Source of the DNA: Inia geoffrensis
Lineage: Eukaryota; Chordata; Mammalia; Artiodactyla; Iniidae
Length of the DNA stretch: 64,000 nt
Direction of reading: 5' to 3'
Assembly (NCBI GenBank): GCA_036417435.1
Contig: CM070903.1
Location: forward strand, 80,221,501 to 80,285,500
Shown here in pieces: positions 60,690-64,000 of this stretch. Under the pieces are notes generated by a model. That model did no database searches, was not told the DNA's origin, and saw only the letters and a list, made by a program, of their open reading frames with translations. Both the position numbers and the translations under genes were made by a program. How positions within the stretch are numbered: position 1 is the stretch's first letter; the number at the start of each line of letters is the position of its first letter.

Positions 60690-63310
60690 TGTTTCGGGAT
60701 TAGTAGTGTCCATACTTTCACAGCATGGACCCAGCACCTGACCCAGAGAAGGCAAACAGCAAATGCTCATTGAAATGAATTGTGTTGAACTAATGAGTAT
60801 CAATGCCACATTCCTATGATTCTGCAAACCGAATAGCAAAGCACGAGGCTTTGGCTAAGATTGAGCACCTTTGTTATCCTATAGCATCTTCCCCATAGCG
60901 CACAGAGAAAACTAGTAAAAAGGAATTTTTGTTTTCTTCTCAGTGCTGTATAATTTTGGTCTCATGTTAACATGTGTCGGGGAATAAAATATGTATTTAC
61001 ATAAAATTTCTGGTAATGGCATCTTGAAAAGTAATTAAATGAAACAACAGATTCTATCTGCTGAGGGCTCCGTTTCTAACACTAGGTGTGTGATGATGTT
61101 CTGGAATGTGACCTGGATACCTGCTCCTCACAAACCGTCTACCCATGAACCACAGGGGGAGAACCTGGCTCATCTATGACTTCAGGAAGCCAGAACTACC
61201 TTAGGAATATGCAAGAACCTGGCCGACCTTAGGCCCACTGACATAACTCCCTGGGTAAGGTGAACATAGGTGTTCCATAATTAAGAAGACATACTTCCTT
61301 CTCCTCTGTCAGCTTTCACTCCCCAAAAGAGCTTGGGAGAGAGTTTAACCTAAGAACCTGGAGATTTTAGAAATCATCTAGGTTAATGGTCCTCAACCTT
61401 TTGCCCCTAGGGCCTGATGTGCCATGATACCTGTATAATAGAGCTTCAGGATGACTTCAACATTTTAAAAAGCCTAAAATACACAAGTATTTGGCTGGGG
61501 TTAGACTGTTTACTGATAGAATATCAACTCATGGGAGTGACATTGCTTATATCACTCTATGATCAAAGTGTCTGAGCTGGAGTATAAAAACTGGAAAAGA
61601 ATACACATTTCCTCAATAAATGCAGCTTGCTGGGCAGTATCTTCAGCACAAGGGGTCTTAATTCCAAACGTAAAACGAGGTGCTTGTGCTGATGAAAAGA
61701 TCCAGCCTGAGATTAAAATGACATAAATACTCAGGTCTCCCGACTTCAAGTCTTTTATTTCTTTAACTGCATCATAGCGGATACTTCTGACTGGATGGTC
61801 CTTACAGGGGTGTTACTGTATCTACAATGATATTTTATATGTAATATCTTTGCATCTATAGAATAAGATTTCTTGACCCTCCTATTGTTCACTTACACTG
61901 GCTTACTTGCTGTAAACATATAGGCAACTAGAAACACACAAACACAAACTGCCCTCCCTGCCTCCCCAACTGTGATTTCCTAACTGACCATTCATTTTCA
62001 TAAACTTGTTTTTAAGAAATTTCAAGAGTCTTCCCTCATTTCACGCCGTGCGCCTCTCTGTCAGATTAGGAAATAATCAGAGTGCGCAATCAAAATCCCA
62101 AGCGGGCAAGGCAGATGGACCAAAAACACAGCAGTTTGACAAGCTGTTTCCCTAGGAAACCAGGCAAAAAGCAGGATTTTGACCAAATATAGAACTGGCA
62201 GTCAAAATGTGGAAACAGAAACTTCCAGTCGTGGATGGGTGGGAAACCCAAACAGCCCACCTCTGCAAACCACATACAGGAGGTGAAACCAAAGGAGAGG
62301 CGTGCGCTTCATTGGGTGAATCCAGTAAGCTCAGAGAACATGCACTTTCACGGTGCTAATTCCAGGATGAGACGATCACATGGGTCTCCAGTGAGTCTCC
62401 TGAGCCATTTATGAGAAAGGAAAAGGGCAAGAAATGAGTCCTACCTACACCGAGCACCCCAAGTTCATGGACTACAGTCTGACTCACGGTCTAATGGAGA
62501 ATCAGACTCATGAATGTGTAGACATGCCTTTCACCCCATTATGATCTGTCTGAGTGAGTAAGAAGAGAGGCCTTGGGGAGCTCATGGGCTTCTCACTGCC
62601 ACTGCCACAGAGTCTGTGACTTAAGATCTCCTTTGTACAGTTTTTTTACTGACTCATCTCTCCCCTCCCGGGCTTCGGATATAAGCAAATGCTTGTTTTC
62701 TTTTGTACTTCAGTGTAGGAGCCTGTATCACTGTATACCTTATTCCTCTTTGCAGTCATCCTGTTTTAAGATAAAAGCAAAACACAGTGGTGCCTGAGAA
62801 TAGAAAGTGACTGTTGCTACACCTCAATTTGCTGCCAAATGTCTCCAGGTCCTTCCATGCATCAGGGCCTTAAGGGGTGCCCTTTCCTGGCTGGTGTGTA
62901 TGCGCCAAATCTGTCTGCAATGATAGGGGGAGACGGCATGAGATGCCTGGCTTCTGTTTCAGCAAAACATGATATTTCATTCAGATTTCATGGTGATTAT
63001 TGACATCCTTGGACACTCAGTACAACTTAGTAATTTGCATGGTGTTTACTGCGTTTGCCAATGTGAGCTACAATTAGGGTGAACACAAACTTTTGACAAC
63101 AGCCCAGCCTATAGTTCTACTCCTGAAATGACTGCTCTGCTGCTTCCTTCAAGCCCTTTGCACTTGCCAAAGGGACCATAACAAACCCTGCTACATGTCA
63201 CTTGGCCTTGGCCTGACCAAGCAACAGCCCTGACAGGTACCGGTGCTATCAGGGCAGGGAGAGCCTACAAGAGGAATTAACAAGGGACTGGAAAAGTACA
63301 AACTGAGAGC
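60690..63310. other. Intron sequence without recognised features
   Basis: About 2.6 kb with no named repeat or exon. Confidence 0.4.
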
Positions 63311-63314
63311 TGCA

Positions 63315-63316
<2 letters not shown>

Positions 63317-63349
<33 letters not shown>
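63317..63349 (+). repeat. (TG)n microsatellite
   Basis: About 16 pure TG units. Confidence 0.97.
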
Positions 63350-63352
<3 letters not shown>

Positions 63353-63569
63353 ATACACTGACACATATGCTAATAAAGGCAAGAGGATGGAAAAGAAAGG
63401 CTGTTCCTCTCCCAAAAATCACACAATCTGTGTTATCATTGGATTGAAAAGTCAGTAATTTCTTGTGTACGCATCATGCATTTAAATCTGGAAACAAATT
63501 TTCCTTGTGTGACTTTTCTTGCTTTGCTACTAATATAGCAAATTCCCAGAAGACAGAAGGGAAAGGATA

Positions 63570-63730
63570 TGGAAATAGAAAATCTGAGTTCAAGTCTTGG
63601 TTGTGCCCATGACTAGCTATGTAACCTTGAGTGGTCTTGAGGCTTTAGGTTTGCTACCTGCAAAACAGGAAGACCAGTATGGTGTTGTATTCACCTCACA
63701 AGGTTTGGATGACCAAAGAGTTAATATCTT
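63570..63730 (+). repeat. MIR SINE fragment
   Basis: gttcaagtcttggttgtgcc and agctatgtaaccttgagtgg. Confidence 0.7.
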
Positions 63731-63734
63731 CATT

Positions 63735-63845
63735 CATTCATCTAGCAAATATTTATTGAGCTTCCCCTCTTTGTCAGGCACTGTTCAAGTAGCTGGGGAT
63801 GTAGTCATGAACACAACGATGTCCTTGCCCTAAGAGAGCTTATGC
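63735..63845 (-). repeat. L2 3' end fragment
   Basis: Antisense L2: tagcaaatatttattgagct, ttgtcaggcactgttcaag and agctggggatgtagtcatg. Confidence 0.8.
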
Positions 63846-63859
63846 TTGTGGGTGCACAC

Positions 63860-63862
<3 letters not shown>

Positions 63863-63890
<28 letters not shown>

Positions 63891-63926
63891 CAGAGAAAGA
63901 GAGAGAGAGAGAGAGAAGCAGAGAGA
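63863..63926 (+). repeat. Compound (TG)n-(GA)n microsatellite
   Basis: TG run 63863-63890 followed by a GA-rich run to about 63926. Confidence 0.95.
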
Positions 63927-64000
63927 GAGGAGCAATATACACACATATTAAAAAGATACACATGCAGATAGACACTACACACCCATGCACACAATATTAG

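Larger units (their letters stand above)
38830..64000 (-). other. LPP: LPP intron upstream of the coding exon, host of MIR28
   Basis: This intron ends on the minus strand at acceptor AG 38831-38830 and extends past the window edge, so it is at least 25 kb. MIR28 lies about 17.5 kb upstream of the exon in the same orientation. That matches the known intronic placement of the microRNA in LPP and supports co-transcription with the host gene. Confidence 0.8.

Overview
The window is mammalian nuclear DNA, almost certainly from a cetacean and probably a toothed whale. Ten copies of the tRNA-derived CHR SINE of Cetartiodactyla are scattered through it, several nearly identical and in the long form I associate with dolphins and whales. 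They sit among old L1, L2, MIR and hAT-type (MER5) repeats. The sequence is AT-rich, has no CpG island and contains no intact long reading frame. There is no prokaryotic feature. The species call comes from recalled SINE sequence, not a database search.

The window lies inside one large gene on the minus strand, LPP (LIM domain containing preferred translocation partner in lipoma, zyxin family). Two anchors support this. One is a 127-bp coding exon at 38703-38829 with a clean acceptor and donor; it encodes the linker just before the first LIM domain. The other is the microRNA gene MIR28 at 56311-56397, also on the minus strand, which is intronic in LPP in other placental mammals. In gene direction the order is upstream intron (64000 to 38830, containing MIR28), the exon, then downstream intron (38702 to 1). 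Neither intron ends inside the window.

Layout: 1-2170 holds rearranged old L1, including an apparent L1 5'UTR joined directly to the end of ORF2. 5.0-7.7 kb has a MIR, two CHR SINEs and an L1M fragment. 9.2-10.8 kb is a decayed sense L1 ORF2. 12021-16387 is one younger L1 insertion of about 4.3 kb with an internal inversion (twin priming). It is bounded by a perfect 16-bp target-site duplication and later received a CHR SINE. 17-37 kb is ordinary intron with L2, MIR, CHR and simple repeats. 38.7 kb is the exon. 39-64 kb is intron with MIR28, whose hairpin is built from two oppositely oriented L2 ends, plus MIR, CHR, a truncated L1 and microsatellites.

The functional content is small: one LPP exon and one intronic microRNA transcribed in the same direction. 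I found no previously undescribed system. The points most worth a second look are the MIR28 hairpin and its transposon origin, and the inverted L1 with its self-dating 255-bp duplicated segment.
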